A stretch of 64,000 bases of DNA from Syngnathus acus (lineage: Eukaryota; Chordata; Actinopteri; Syngnathiformes; Syngnathidae): contig NC_051101.1 of NCBI RefSeq assembly GCF_901709675.1, positions 4,362,501 to 4,426,500 of the forward strand. The letters are read 5' to 3'. Positions 13,195-24,038 of the stretch are shown here, in pieces. Position 1 is the stretch's first letter, and every line of letters starts with the position of its first letter. The position numbers and the translations under genes were made by a program. The notes under the pieces are model-generated. The model was given only the letters and a program-made list of their open reading frames with translations, ran no database searches and had not been told where the DNA came from.

Positions 13195-13530
13195 ATGACA
13201 ACGTGGCAGGACAGAAATTGATTGACAGGGATCGTCAAAGGGTTCCCTGGCGACCTGCTCATCGCTCGAAGCCCCTCCTTACTGCAGTCTGTGTTTTGTC
13301 ACTCATCCACATATTTTTCTCTTTCCTACAATGTGATTTCTATATCTCCAACTATTGGGGTTTTAGCTATTTTTGGACTGCAGCTGACGTGAGTGACTCA
13401 GCTAGGTTATTCCTACTGTACAATGGGGCTGGTGATGAATGGCTAGCCATTCTGCAGGATGCATTGTATATTAGATGGCTGATATGCATTGACATCCTTA
13501 TGCTCTGGAAGCAGGTTGGTGCGGGAAGTC
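13195..13530. promoter_or_regulatory. Candidate enhancer with perfect PBX-MEIS site
   Basis: TGATTGACAG at 13219-13228 is the ten-base PBX-MEIS/PREP consensus. Further right, 13380-13520 holds TGAGTGACTCAGC and two TGCATT repeats in a non-repetitive block. A frame spans 13203-13565 but resembles no protein I know. TSHZ genes are expressed in HOX/PBX/MEIS-patterned tissues, which makes the site plausible. Confidence 0.35.
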
Positions 13531-15055
13531 ACCCTAACCGGAGACACTCTGCAGATGTGTTGTAGAGAGTACATCACATAATGCTAATCTGCTGTGTTAG
13601 GGATTTTCAGGAGTTTTAGAAACTGTCTCGGTCTCAGTCTGTCAGTGGGATTGAAGCGCAGCCAGGTTCTCCTGTAGTGCTCTCATTTCACTGAAATCCT
13701 GTCAGGCATTGGGGTGGGGAGAGGGAGGGGGGGGGTAAGTTGCTCATTTGGAGAAGGGTGTATCAGCAGCACGCAGCACACTCTCGATTTATAGACAATA
13801 TAATGGTTAGACGGAGTCGCGTTTGCACTGTAAGAGCAGCTAAGTGTGCGCTGCATTGTGAAGGTGAGCGTGCGGGCTAACGTGCATTCCCAAACCGATG
13901 CGCTCAAATGCACATCATCACATAGTCACAGTGCACGGTGCAGCTGCTCACTTCCCCCACCTCATCCACCCATCTCCTCTCAGGCAGCAGTAAATGGTGC
14001 CAGTGTATATATATCAGGTATTATGTCCACTTAGATTATGATATGACAGGTTAGCGTGCCGTTTGAAGCTGACAGCACATCTGTTTCATCAGGAAAGATT
14101 GATACTGGCATCTAGGACACACATCTCACCATGCAGGAAGGAGATAAAGGAAGAAGCTAGGGGGCTGTCTTTCCTGTCACCCTGCCTCTCTCACTCTCTC
14201 TATTTTTTTATCCTCACGTTTCTACTTACTCCCCCCTTCTCGCCGAGGAAACCCAACATCTCATCCTTACTTGTTCTTCATTCCCCGTGTCTACTTTTCA
14301 TTCACGTTGTTCTCTAACCACCTAATGTCTTTCTTGCGTATGCTTGCTCGGAGTGTGTTCTCTACCCAGTGTGTATGCGCATGTGCGTACGGACACACAC
14401 TTACACACTTGCCCATGCCCTCGAGCTTCGATATCTGTTCATTTTTACAATGCATTGTCTATCTACCCCATACTCGGCTTCTTAACAATCACGAGCAGTT
14501 TGATTCCAAATAACAATGTTTTGTCAGTTTCTCTGCTTATTATCTCAAATGGGAGTGACCTTTAGCTTGGTTGACTTGGTTAGGAAAAGCTGCAATCCCT
14601 TCCAATTAGTGTTTTTTTTTCCCCTCACCAGATCAGTTGCATAATCTTAACATTTGAGGAGTTGAACTTCAAGCACGGGATGATTGAGAGGCAATAAAGC
14701 TTAGAGAATAGAAAAACAAAGAGTAAAAAAGGGAGTTGGACATTCAAGCATGCAGCTGACTAACAAGGCCAAACAGCCAGTCATTTCCCGGGAAACATGA
14801 GGCATGTGTGAAGGAATAGGGAGTTGGGTAGGAAAAGGACAACTGTCAGAAGCGCAGTGATTTATATTTCCCTCGGAGGCTTATTCCACCACACGCTTTC
14901 ACAACCACATGTGTGTGAAATATAAAGTCACGCATGCATATATATATAGACACAGATGTACAATTCCAGAATAGAAAGGCTACATTTTTCATTGTTAGAT
15001 TTGTGTCATTTTATTTTCACTGTGAGTGTTAATGGACTGTCAATGGTTTATATAT

Positions 15056-15073
15056 ATCAATTATATAATTGAT
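15056..15073. repeat. Perfect 18-base palindrome before the tshz1 acceptor
   Basis: ATCAATTATATAATTGAT reads the same on both strands. It ends 47 bases before the intron-exon junction, near where the branchpoint must lie. It contains the TTG from which the spurious upstream frame begins. Confidence 0.9.
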
Positions 15074-15085
15074 TTATATAATTAA

Positions 15086-15120
15086 TTTTCTCCCATTTTT
15101 GTCTTCTGTCGGTGCTACAG
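15086..15120 (+). other. tshz1: Splice acceptor of tshz1 intron 1
   Basis: A pyrimidine-rich tract (TTTTCTCCCATTTTTGTCTT) leads to GGTGCTACAG, with AG at 15119-15120. The exon starts CG|TAC, giving a phase-1 intron whose split codon would be G|CG (Ala) before Tyr. This matches the family junction, where a short first exon ends in an Ala codon followed by Tyr. A possible branchpoint, TTAAT, lies in the AT-rich stretch near 15080. An in-frame TAA at 15066-15068 closes the frame upstream. Confidence 0.85.
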
Positions 15121-18100
15121 CGTACATGCCCGAAGATGAACTTAAGGCGCCCACTCAAGAGGAGGAAGAGCACCTCCAAGATGACGGCCTCTCATTAGAC
15201 GGCCAGGACACTGAATTTTTGTGCAACGAGGAAGAGGAAGATGTGGAAGGAGGCCAAGCACCTAGTTATAGAGACTCTCCCCTCAGCAATGGCACCAACC
15301 CTGATGCTGGCTATGGGTCCCCGCTTAGTGACGCCAGTGACAGACTAACAGATTTCAAAAGTACCTCCTCTCGGGATGGTCACGAGAAAGAAGGTACAAC
15401 CTTGCCCTTCTCGCCCAGCAATGGCCTATCTTTCCAAGATAGTTTGGCTCAGATGAAAGCCGTCTATGCAAACCTCATTTCAGATGCCTCTTGGTCCAGC
15501 ATTACAATGGATTTAATGAAATCCAAGTCTGCTGCAGCTGGCAGTATAAACAGCACCCTCAACAATTCAGAAGCTGCCTCTTCTGCCCCGGTTTCTACAG
15601 CAACAACAACAACGACCACAAACAAGAGCAATGGGGTCAACATAGTCACCAGTCCTCACAACGGCAGGGGGTCCAGCACCACTGTTAGCCACACAAGCAC
15701 CACAACCGTTAACACGAATGGCACAGCGGCTAGCTCGGTTAGCATCCACAATGCAACCAGCAGCAGCGGGAGCAGCAGTGGCGGGACTAATAATGGCAGT
15801 GGTGTGGCCTATGACTGGCACCAAGCAGCACTTGCCAAGACTTTTCAGCAGACCCCCTACCATCTTTTACCCGAACCTAGCCTTTTCAGCACAGTGCAGC
15901 TATACCGTCAAAACAATAAGCTGTATGGCTCTGTCTTCACTGGTGCAAGCAAATTCCGCTGTAAAGATTGCAGCGCGGCCTATGACACCCTGGTTGGTTT
16001 GACAGTCCACATGAATGAGACTGGCCACTATCGAGATGACAACAAGGACAAAGAGGAGGATCAGGGAAAGCGCTGGTCCAAACCCCGCAAACGCTCCCTG
16101 ATGGAAATGGAAGGCAAAGAGGATGCTCAGAAGGTACTGAAATGCATGTACTGTGGCCACTCCTTTGAATCTCTGCAGGACCTCAGCGTTCATATGATCA
16201 AGACCAAGCATTACCAAAAAGTGCCTCTCAAAGAACCAGTGCCAGCCTTGGCCACTAAACTGGTTCCCGCCTCCACTAAAAAACGAGCAATGCACGATAC
16301 GATAATTTCCCCTTGCTCTCCAGAGTCTGTCCATGCCGGTAGTGGGGGAGGAGGTTTATCACTTGGTGACATTAGCAAAGATGCAAAATCAGTAGCCAAT
16401 CCTTATGTAACAGCAAACAACCGATATGGCTACCAGAATGGGGCCAGCTATACGTGGCAGTTTGAAGCACGAAAAGCTCAGATCCTGAAATGCATGGAGT
16501 GTGGTAGCTCGCATGATACACTGCAACAGCTTACTGCTCACATGATGGTCACAGGTCACTTTTTGAAGGTCACAAATTCTGCATCCAAGAAAGGCAAACA
16601 GCTGGTGTTTGATCCTGTGATTGAAGAGAAGATTCAGTCCATCCCACTGCCGCCTACTACCACCAGACTCCCTGTACCTGGTAGTATTAAGTCTCAGCCG
16701 GTTTCCCCTGCCCTCTCCTCGGGCTCAGAGGAAAAGAAGGAAGTGAGTGAGGACGAGAGATTTGAAAGTGGGGAGCCATTTGAGAAAAAAATCAAGGAGG
16801 AGAGAGATGACTCGGGTGAGAAAGTTGAGACTGACACCACATCATATAAATATCTTAGAGAAGAAGATCTGGAGGAAACTCCGAAAGAAGGTCTAGATAT
16901 TCTTAAATCCCTTGAAAACACGGTGTCAAGCGCTATTAGCAAGGCTCAGACAGGCACTCCCACTTGGGGTGGATATCCGAGCATTCATGCAGCTTATCAG
17001 TTGCAAGGTGCCATGAAGAGCTCGACTACTGTTCTGCCCCCCACTATCCAGAGTGTCCAGATGCAGCCAATGTTTAACAGTGGGCTTCGAGGGCTCGCCA
17101 GTGACCCCAATTCAGTCATCCACTCGCCACGGAGCCCTACTTCTCCTACTCTACTCAGGAGCAACGTCACTGCGATGGAGGAGCTGGTGGAGAAAGTGAC
17201 AGGGAAAGCTGCTGCTGTAAAGAAAGAAAAGGAGGAGAAGATGGTCAGCGCGGAGCGAGCTCGACCTCCTTCGTTGGTTAAGTCCCCCTCTCCCGCACTG
17301 AGGGAGCAGAGAGAGCAACTGGCCTCTCCAAATGACCTAGTTGCAGGTAAAGCATCTGGTGTGAGAAGTACCAGCCCGGGCAGTGTAGAATCCGAGTTTA
17401 TCTGCAAGAAGGAGCCTAAAGAAAGCCTTGTGGATGTCTACAACAACTCAAAGAACGGCCTCGAGGCATGCCAGTCGCCGGTCACTAACGGCAACAGTCT
17501 CGGCATCATTACCGATCACTCACCAGAAAGTCCTTTTGTCAATCCTCTCAGTGCACTCCAGTCAATCATGAACACACACCTGGGTAAGGCCTCCAAAGGA
17601 GTAAGCCCAGCAGCAGACCCACTGTCCATGCTTTACAAAATCAGTAACAGCATGATGGATAAAAAGCCAGCCTTCAACCCAACACCTCAGGGCAAAACCG
17701 CTGAGCCCATCAACCACTTTGCTTTGTATGAAAACAACGACCAACCCATAGACCTGAGTAGAAGCAAGTCTAGCACTAACAGTAACAGTAATACTAACAA
17801 TAACAACAGCAGTGGTGCGGTCAACAATGTTGTAAATGGTAACAAACCTATTATTAGCATGCCGGAAACAGTTTCCTCTCCTTTGAGAGAGAACGCTCTA
17901 ATGGACATCTCTGATATGGTAAAGAACCTCACCGGGAGACTGACTCCCAAATCGTCAACACCCTCCTCCATCTCAGAGAAATCAGATGCCGACGGCAGTG
18001 CATTTGAGGATGCTCTGGACGATCTCTCCCCAGTGCAGAAGAGAAAAGGGAGGCAGTCCAACTGGAATCCCCAGCACCTCCTTATCCTGCAGGCACAGTT

Positions 18101-18665
18101 TGCCTCCAGCTTGCGGGAGACCCCAGAAGGCCGCTACGCTATGACTGACTTGGGCCCTCAGGAAAGGGTCCACATCTGTAAGTTCACAGGCCTCTCGATG
18201 ACGACCATATCCCACTGGCTAGCCAATGTCAAGTACCAGCTGAGACGGACCGGTGGCACCAAGTTTCTCAAAAACATGGACTCTTGCCAGCCGGTGTTCC
18301 TCTGTGGTGACTGCGCTTCCCAGTTCAGAACTCCCTCCTCCTATATCAGCCACCTGGAGTCTCACTTGGGATTCAGCTTGAAGGACCTGTCCAAACTGTC
18401 AACTGAACACCTACGGGAGCAGCAGGCTGCCTCGAAGGTGATCACGGACAAAATGACATTCGGCAGTTCCCTGTCAGCCTTGACTACGCCAGAGGACGAC
18501 ACTGGCTCCGTGTACCAGTGCAGACTTTGTAATCGGACATTCGTCAGCAAACACGCAGTCAAGTTGCACCTCAGTAAAACCCATGGCAAGTCTCCCGAGG
18601 ACCACCTGGTGTTTGTTACAGCTTTGGATAAACTAGAGAAACTAGACAAAATGGAGTCCGTTTAA
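15121..18665 (+). CDS. tshz1: Teashirt zinc-finger homeobox 1, large terminal coding exon
   Basis: This exon encodes 1180 residues plus the last two bases of a split Ala codon. Tshz1 is a nuclear transcription factor, mainly a repressor, used in patterning. Domains by nucleotide position: acidic N-terminus (15159-15242); Ser/Thr/Asn-rich stretch (15522-15806); three teashirt-type fingers C-x2-C-x12-H-x5-H (15960-16028, 16143-16211, 16491-16559); basic cluster KRWSKPRKRS (16068-16097); PIDLS CtBP-binding motif (17745-17759); atypical homeodomain (about 18036-18254) with WLANVKYQL in helix 3; two C2H2 fingers (18303-18365, 18519-18584). Assignment to paralogue 1 rests on recalled family features such as DDGLSLD, DAGYGSP, YDWHQAALAKT, KLVPASTKKRA and LGIITDHSPE, which differ in TSHZ2/3. 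The frame continues upstream only to a TTG at 15069 inside the intron, so the exon edge is set at the acceptor. Human TSHZ1 is about 1077 residues; much of the extra length here is low-complexity sequence. The short first coding exon is missing from the window. Confidence 0.95.
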
Positions 18666-19860
18666 AAAGGGTGTCAATGACAAGAGACATTGACAGCTAT
18701 AGAACTGACCAGAATTTCATTGCACTAAAACAACATTGTTCACAGTTAACTGCACTGGGCCGAAATGAGCCAACAGAAAAAAAAAAAAAAAAAAGTCTTA
18801 TTTTCTGTTGTAATGATTGCCTGACTGGACCATGTTGATTTGTTTTTGTTTTGCCAAACTTTACTTTTTTTAACACTTATTTCATAAGATATTTATATGC
18901 TGTTTGTCTGATCTGTGCATGTACTTTAGTGAATCAAGGTTAAACAAAATGATTTTAATATTCTTATGGCAAAAATACAACTACTGTGTCAATGGTGAAA
19001 AGTAAAAATGCATTGGAAGAATGGAAATCTGTACTATACTTGACATGAAGATGAAAATTAATTGTATACACCAAAAATAATTAAGGACACCCCGAAAGAC
19101 TGAAGTAGCACCTTAGACGTTTGAATTTTGCGTTTGTAAAAAAGAAAAGTAATTATGGTTTCCTGTTATTGAAATGTTTTGAAGATGGCCTGCTTTATTG
19201 TATTAAAAAAGATTATATGAACACTTGGAACAACTGAAATGCTGCTTCCAGTGAGTCAAAGGTCGCCATTTTATGCAAGTTTGCTAAAATAAAAAAAAAA
19301 GTCCTTATTGTGAAGTATCACCAATTGTTAAATTTACTTACTATGTTTGTTTTTGTTTTGTTGTTTTGATTTTATTTCCAGTTTGCCTCTTTTTACCGGT
19401 GTTGCTTTCAGCTGTAAAGAAAACAGTTGTAAATGGTTACCAGTGAAATGTCAGTACTCCCATAAGACATCATTTGAAATGACCCTGGAGTCTTTGTATC
19501 TTACAGTGTGTGCATTCTCTAACTTTTATATTGTCATTTTATACTAAAATGATAAAAAAAAAAAAAAAAAGCAAAAAATGAATTGTGTATATAGATATAT
19601 GCTGTAGAGTTACAAAGTGTCTTTTTTTTAAAATACAAATTCAGCTTCTTTGGCTTGGTTTACAGAAATGATTTTAATTCTACTTGCATCCGATTTGATG
19701 CATGAAATAATGTGGAAAATAAATAAGCGATGCACAATGACTATACATTTCAATGTTTTATCAACAATATTGTAAAAACAACAAAGAAATGTTTTTAGCA
19801 CCGGTTAGATTGTTTCTTTTCTTTCTCAATTGTAAAATAAACCCCAAAGCAGTTGTTAAC
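18666..19860 (+). other. tshz1: tshz1 3' untranslated region (inferred extent)
   Basis: The sequence after the TAA stop is AU-rich and lacks any long frame. It contains two internal A-runs (18777-18794, 18 A; 19554-19570, 17 A) that could mis-prime oligo-dT. TGTATATA at 19586-19593 fits the Pumilio consensus TGTANATA. AATAAA hexamers occur at 19288-19293, 19718-19723 and 19836-19841. The 3' boundary is my inference from the last of these; a longer isoform ending near 20640 (AATAAA at 20621-20626) is possible. Confidence 0.6.
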
Positions 19861-19884
19861 AGTCATACATTTGTGGTTGTGTAT
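19836..19884 (+). terminator. tshz1: Best candidate polyadenylation site of tshz1
   Basis: AATAAA at 19836-19841 is followed, after a usual gap, by the GU-rich stretch TTGTGGTTGTGTATT (about 19870-19884). This hexamer plus downstream element is the classic pair and is better than the alternatives at 19288, 19718, 19949 (ATTAAA) and 20621. Cleavage would fall around 19855-19865. Confidence 0.5.
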
Positions 19885-22800
19885 TCATTCGTCATAATGG
19901 TGCATCAAATGTATATTAAAATGCTCTGTAGCATCCTTTTTGCTGCACATTAAAGCGATCACAGCGAAATCCATTCCCAGCCCAGTGTAATACATTTTTT
20001 CACCCCATTTTGAACAATTCTTCACAAATGCTCTTATCTCTTTTCAACATTTAAGAGAAAAATAACTGATGGCAAAGCCACATCATACCACCACCGACTA
20101 TAGTAATGATGAAGATGACAAGAATGATATGCTAGTAAGAGTGCCGATTGTGCTGGAGAAACTCATGCTCGGCTTGTGACTGGCCTTCGGGAGGCCCTGC
20201 TCTGAAGACCCACTGTTACATTTATTAATGACAGCAGTGTATTTTAGCCTGTGATCTGATCAGATGGGTGTCTTTTTATCTCTTTAGCTTGACATTATCA
20301 ACATCTTGACTGGTGACGCGAAACCCCCGAAAAAAATCAATTTTATAACATACAGTTTTGTTTTGTTTGTTTTTTTTAAACAAAATTTGCTCTACTCACT
20401 TTAGTGTGGTTTTGTGGCAGGCATGAAAGTCTTAAGACATGTACTAAAAAGTGTCCTGAAGAAAGGTTGGAGAAAAATTTATTCCTGATAGAGTCACCAC
20501 CAAACACTTACTGTTGGTGTTTTAATTTGTATTGTGCAACCTAATTCATGTTGTTGTTGTTTTTGATATATCAACTCCAAGTCTGTATAAGTAGGTATTC
20601 TTAGGGATATATTTTAATCAAATAAAGTAACATTGTGCATTTGGCAGCGGATTTGCAATTAACCTAAATTAAATTTCCATTTACCGTTAATATGTTCAGG
20701 TGCTTATCTCATTTTATGCAGAGTTATTAGCAGGTCTAGCTTAACAAGGTTAACTAACATTAAAAACTACTCTCACTTATAACAGTAGTTTTATGCCACA
20801 GAAAATGGATATATTGTCAAAAATTATTACATCTTTAAAGGTGTCTTTATAAAGACTAAAAACATACATACGTAGTATATTATATACTGTATACTATATA
20901 TGGCACATATAGAGTACATACATAGTAGTAGTATCAAGTCTGCTGCGATCAATGGCTTTTCAAAATAAATTAGTTGTTAGACAAAGTCTAAAATTTGCAA
21001 CACAGTCCAAGTTTCTCATGTCAGGAAGAAAACATTTCTCAAGCCTTCACCTTCATACAGAGAACTTCTACAATCTGTCATTTACAAGAGAGATCGGCAA
21101 TTTGTGGCCCACTGACACTCTTGAGTGCTCTGTTGATGAATACAGTAATAAAAACAGTAATGAAAACAACAAAACATTTTTGAGGGGGGTTAAAGATGTT
21201 TCCTCCACACCAGTGAACCCTGCATACTATTATACCTATTTGCGGATATTTATGGGATATTTTTCCATTATTTTATTGATATATTTTTTGGGGGGTAGAG
21301 GAAACCACCGTTTTTTTGTTGAAGATGCATGTTAGTGTTTTATAAGAATTTTTGGGGGCTCCAAAAAAAATTGCAATGCATTTCAACGAGCGTCAATTAT
21401 ATCCAGATTTTAGCTATTTGTGGGCCTTCATCCCCTGCAACTAGTCCATTTTATATTATATATTTAAAATGTGAATACACCGAATAATTTTCACACATAT
21501 TTAGTTCAGATTTTAAAATGGCATTTTTCTCATATTTCTGGTTTGGAAGTGTGTGATCCTATGTGCGATGCCCAGTAGCACTTGCCCCCCCCTCCAACCC
21601 TGACTGAGAATAATTCTCTTAAATCAGCATTTACTATATTTTGCATTTACATTTCAATGTGGCAGTGACTTTCATATTCAGCTTTAGAGAGAGTGAAAAA
21701 TTAATTTTAGGAACACTGACCTTCCAATGACTCCAAAGATAATGTAAGTTCGTAGCTTTTCTTCTTGCTGCCTGCCTGTAAGTATTGCATCGGGATCAGA
21801 AATTCGATATCTCATTGTCACGTCTCTGTTTCTGCTAGTGCTTATAGTGGCAGTCTTTATACATATGATTGAAAGCAACCTCCAATGTTATGCCTTCTAT
21901 TTCTCACATTCACAACTTGTCTTGCGTTTGCTCAGTCACACACATAACACTCTAAATACTCCAGCTGTTTTAGCAAGAGCGTCTTTGTTCAATTACACAC
22001 CTCCCTGATCTGGCTTCACCTCACTGTGTCGATACAGGGATTCGGTGACAAAGGAAACAGGCAGAGGGCAGATTAGCCTGGCTGAAGGATTCAGCTTCCT
22101 AAAAAAGTGCCGCTTGAGTTGGGTTTTAAAACAAATAAGACAGATAAACAAGCAACATTTGTAGGTGATAGAAAAAACACCTTTGTAGGTTTAATGCACC
22201 GCAGCTAAACCTATAATTTTGCTGTGGCGTCAGATAGCTCCTGAGTAGATACTCTTCTTTGCTTTGTTAGAAATCAGTGCAGTGTTTCCTGTGCGCATTC
22301 TATGTAAATTACATGCGATAATCGCCGTGCATGGCACAATGCAGGTTCCCGTGGTGCTAGCGGAAACCGAGAGTAGATAACGCAGCCAGTGAAGATTTGC
22401 ATAGCCTTTGTGTTTTGGGGCGCTGCTGAATGTGTGCCCTGAGGATTGGTAGGGCTTTCCTCAAGGTTTTGTTCAAGTAAATGCCTGCCTCCTCACAGGG
22501 ACACAAGCATTATGAACAGCAGACAGCACTGGGTGGGGACAGAGGGCACAAACAGAATAACAAAACTACCTCGTCGGTTGGGAACATGAGGCGGGAGTTG
22601 TAGTCCCTTTAATCAGGTCTGACTCTTCCTCGAAAAAAAAAAAAAACAGGTACACTCAGCTGGATACAATGCTACTGATTCCGGCTCCGGCCTTCCTGTG
22701 TCACTCAGACGTTGAGGTTAATCCGTGTTGGGTCTTTTATCTGCGGCTCTGAAGCTTCAAGGTGTGCATTATCGCCAATGTGCGTTTGCTCTGAGAAACA

Positions 22801-23929
22801 GACGTATACCCTTCTGTTTTTTAAAGTCTTTTCCTTTGGTTTCATATGCTCTTGCTTCTGGCCTGTATACGATAGCAGCATGATGATCATTGTTACCATG
22901 AAACAAAGCTTCCACTGAGCATCTCACTGTGTGTGTGCAGTCTATAAAACCTCCAACTTTGCGCAGAACCCTGTTGCAGTTTAATACCCTTCCAAAATGC
23001 TTCAAACCAAACAAACAATGTCTGACAGAGAATCAACAAAGAAAGCAACAACGGGTAAGAGACTTTGTTCTGGATCGGAAACTAAAGTCTGGGAAATCTG
23101 TTTGGCTCGTGATATGCTTCATTGCGGAAATTGCATTCAGAGAGAAGTTATCAGTATTCACATGTTCTACCTGCCTTAGTCTATTTTTATGTTGATTTAA
23201 CTCAGCTTGTGGACTTCATTCAATTGTTTCCAAGCCTCAGTCTGTAAAATGTGCAAGATTTGTGCACACTAGAAAGGGTCGTTTGTATGTTTTCGAGGCA
23301 ATAAAAAAAGTTCTTGTATCTACCATCTACCACACTTGTTTTTAGCGTTTGAATTCGCTTGAATACTTTTTTGTCATTGTAATAAATGCTTCCAAAACAA
23401 CTCACTTTAAACGTTGAAATCGGGATACAAGCCTTCCCTAAAGTTCAAGTCATACAGGTCATAATTCAAGAGTTAACATCCAATACCGCCAGAAGGTGAA
23501 AACATATTATTAACTACAGAATTTTCAAAGACTTGAGATTATTATTGAGATTATTCACATTTAGAATATTTACATTAATATCAATAAACCCATGTCTACT
23601 TTATACTGCCCCCACGTGCCAAGACGCATACACCAGAATGGGCAGCACACTGGCCCACTAGGGGGTCCAAAAGTGAAGAAAATCAGGACCAAAAAATATA
23701 CCATACTTGAGCAATAAATTTGGTCGACAAGCTGCTTTTTCATTCAGCCATTTAAGAGATTACGGAAAGCAATGCTTCTATATGAAAGGGTGCCAGGTGT
23801 TTGAACTCTCATTTATTATGAATTTGGGTGTGATTGGTAAATTCTCAACAGTCATATCCCAGTTATTTTTACCTTCCCTTTCTGAGTTTTTTTTTCTGTT
23901 AATGTCGATTGTGTTGTACATTGATGAGT

Positions 23930-24038
23930 CACATTAATGGTAGAGAAAGTTCTCAAATTATTCATCTTAGTTTCCTTTTTTACATCACAAAAATGTGACA
24001 TTTAAACTGGGATGTGTAGACTTTTTATTTCCACTGTT
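23930..24038 (-). mobile_element. Tc1/mariner-like transposon end, decayed (second copy)
   Basis: This is the same family as the fragment at 685-804. Shared pieces are ACATCACAAAAA, CATTTAAAC and GTGTGTAGACTTTTTA in one copy or GATGTGTAGACTTTTTATTTCC in the other, here ending CCACTGTT. The segment ATTAATGGTAGAGAAAGTTC to the left fits the recalled inner part of the terminal region. There is no transposase reading frame nearby. Confidence 0.6.

Larger units (their letters stand above)
1..15120 (+). other. tshz1: 3' part of tshz1 intron 1 (inferred)
   Basis: No exon can be supported in these 15 kb. I searched by eye on the + strand for an ATG-CCN-(AGG/CGN)-rich start like the family's MPRRKQ opening and found none, so the first coding exon probably lies upstream of base 1. 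TSHZ genes in vertebrates typically have a long first intron, so this is expected. The interval holds CA/GT microsatellites, two SINE copies (6430-6744, 7127-7398), a Tc1-type end (685-804) and several motif-rich blocks listed separately. Stretches 810-6420 and 7650-10900 show only short simple repeats and unremarkable AT-rich DNA. Confidence 0.6.

Noticed and set aside
13203-13565. 120-codon frame in the intron
   Set aside because: No recognised domain; treated as part of a candidate regulatory block.
15464-18649. Several frames of 60-144 codons overlapping the tshz1 exon on other frames or strand
   Set aside because: They are shadows of the real coding frame, with no domains and no separate start or splice evidence.
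15121-18665. Possibility that the tshz1 sequence is an intronless retrocopy
   Set aside because: A good polypyrimidine tract and AG sit exactly at the family's known exon boundary, the frame is intact, and there is no poly-A tail with target duplication at the end of the coding region.
15121-18665. Assignment to tshz2 or tshz3
   Set aside because: The N-terminal and linker motifs (DDGLSLD, DAGYGSP, WHQAALAKT, TKKRA) agree with TSHZ1 rather than the forms I recall for TSHZ3 (for example WHQSAMAKT). This is from memory and could be settled by a phylogeny.
20952-21335. 127-codon frame on the + strand just beyond the tshz1 3' UTR
   Set aside because: No domain; may lie in a degenerate dispersed repeat. 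Not convincing as a gene.
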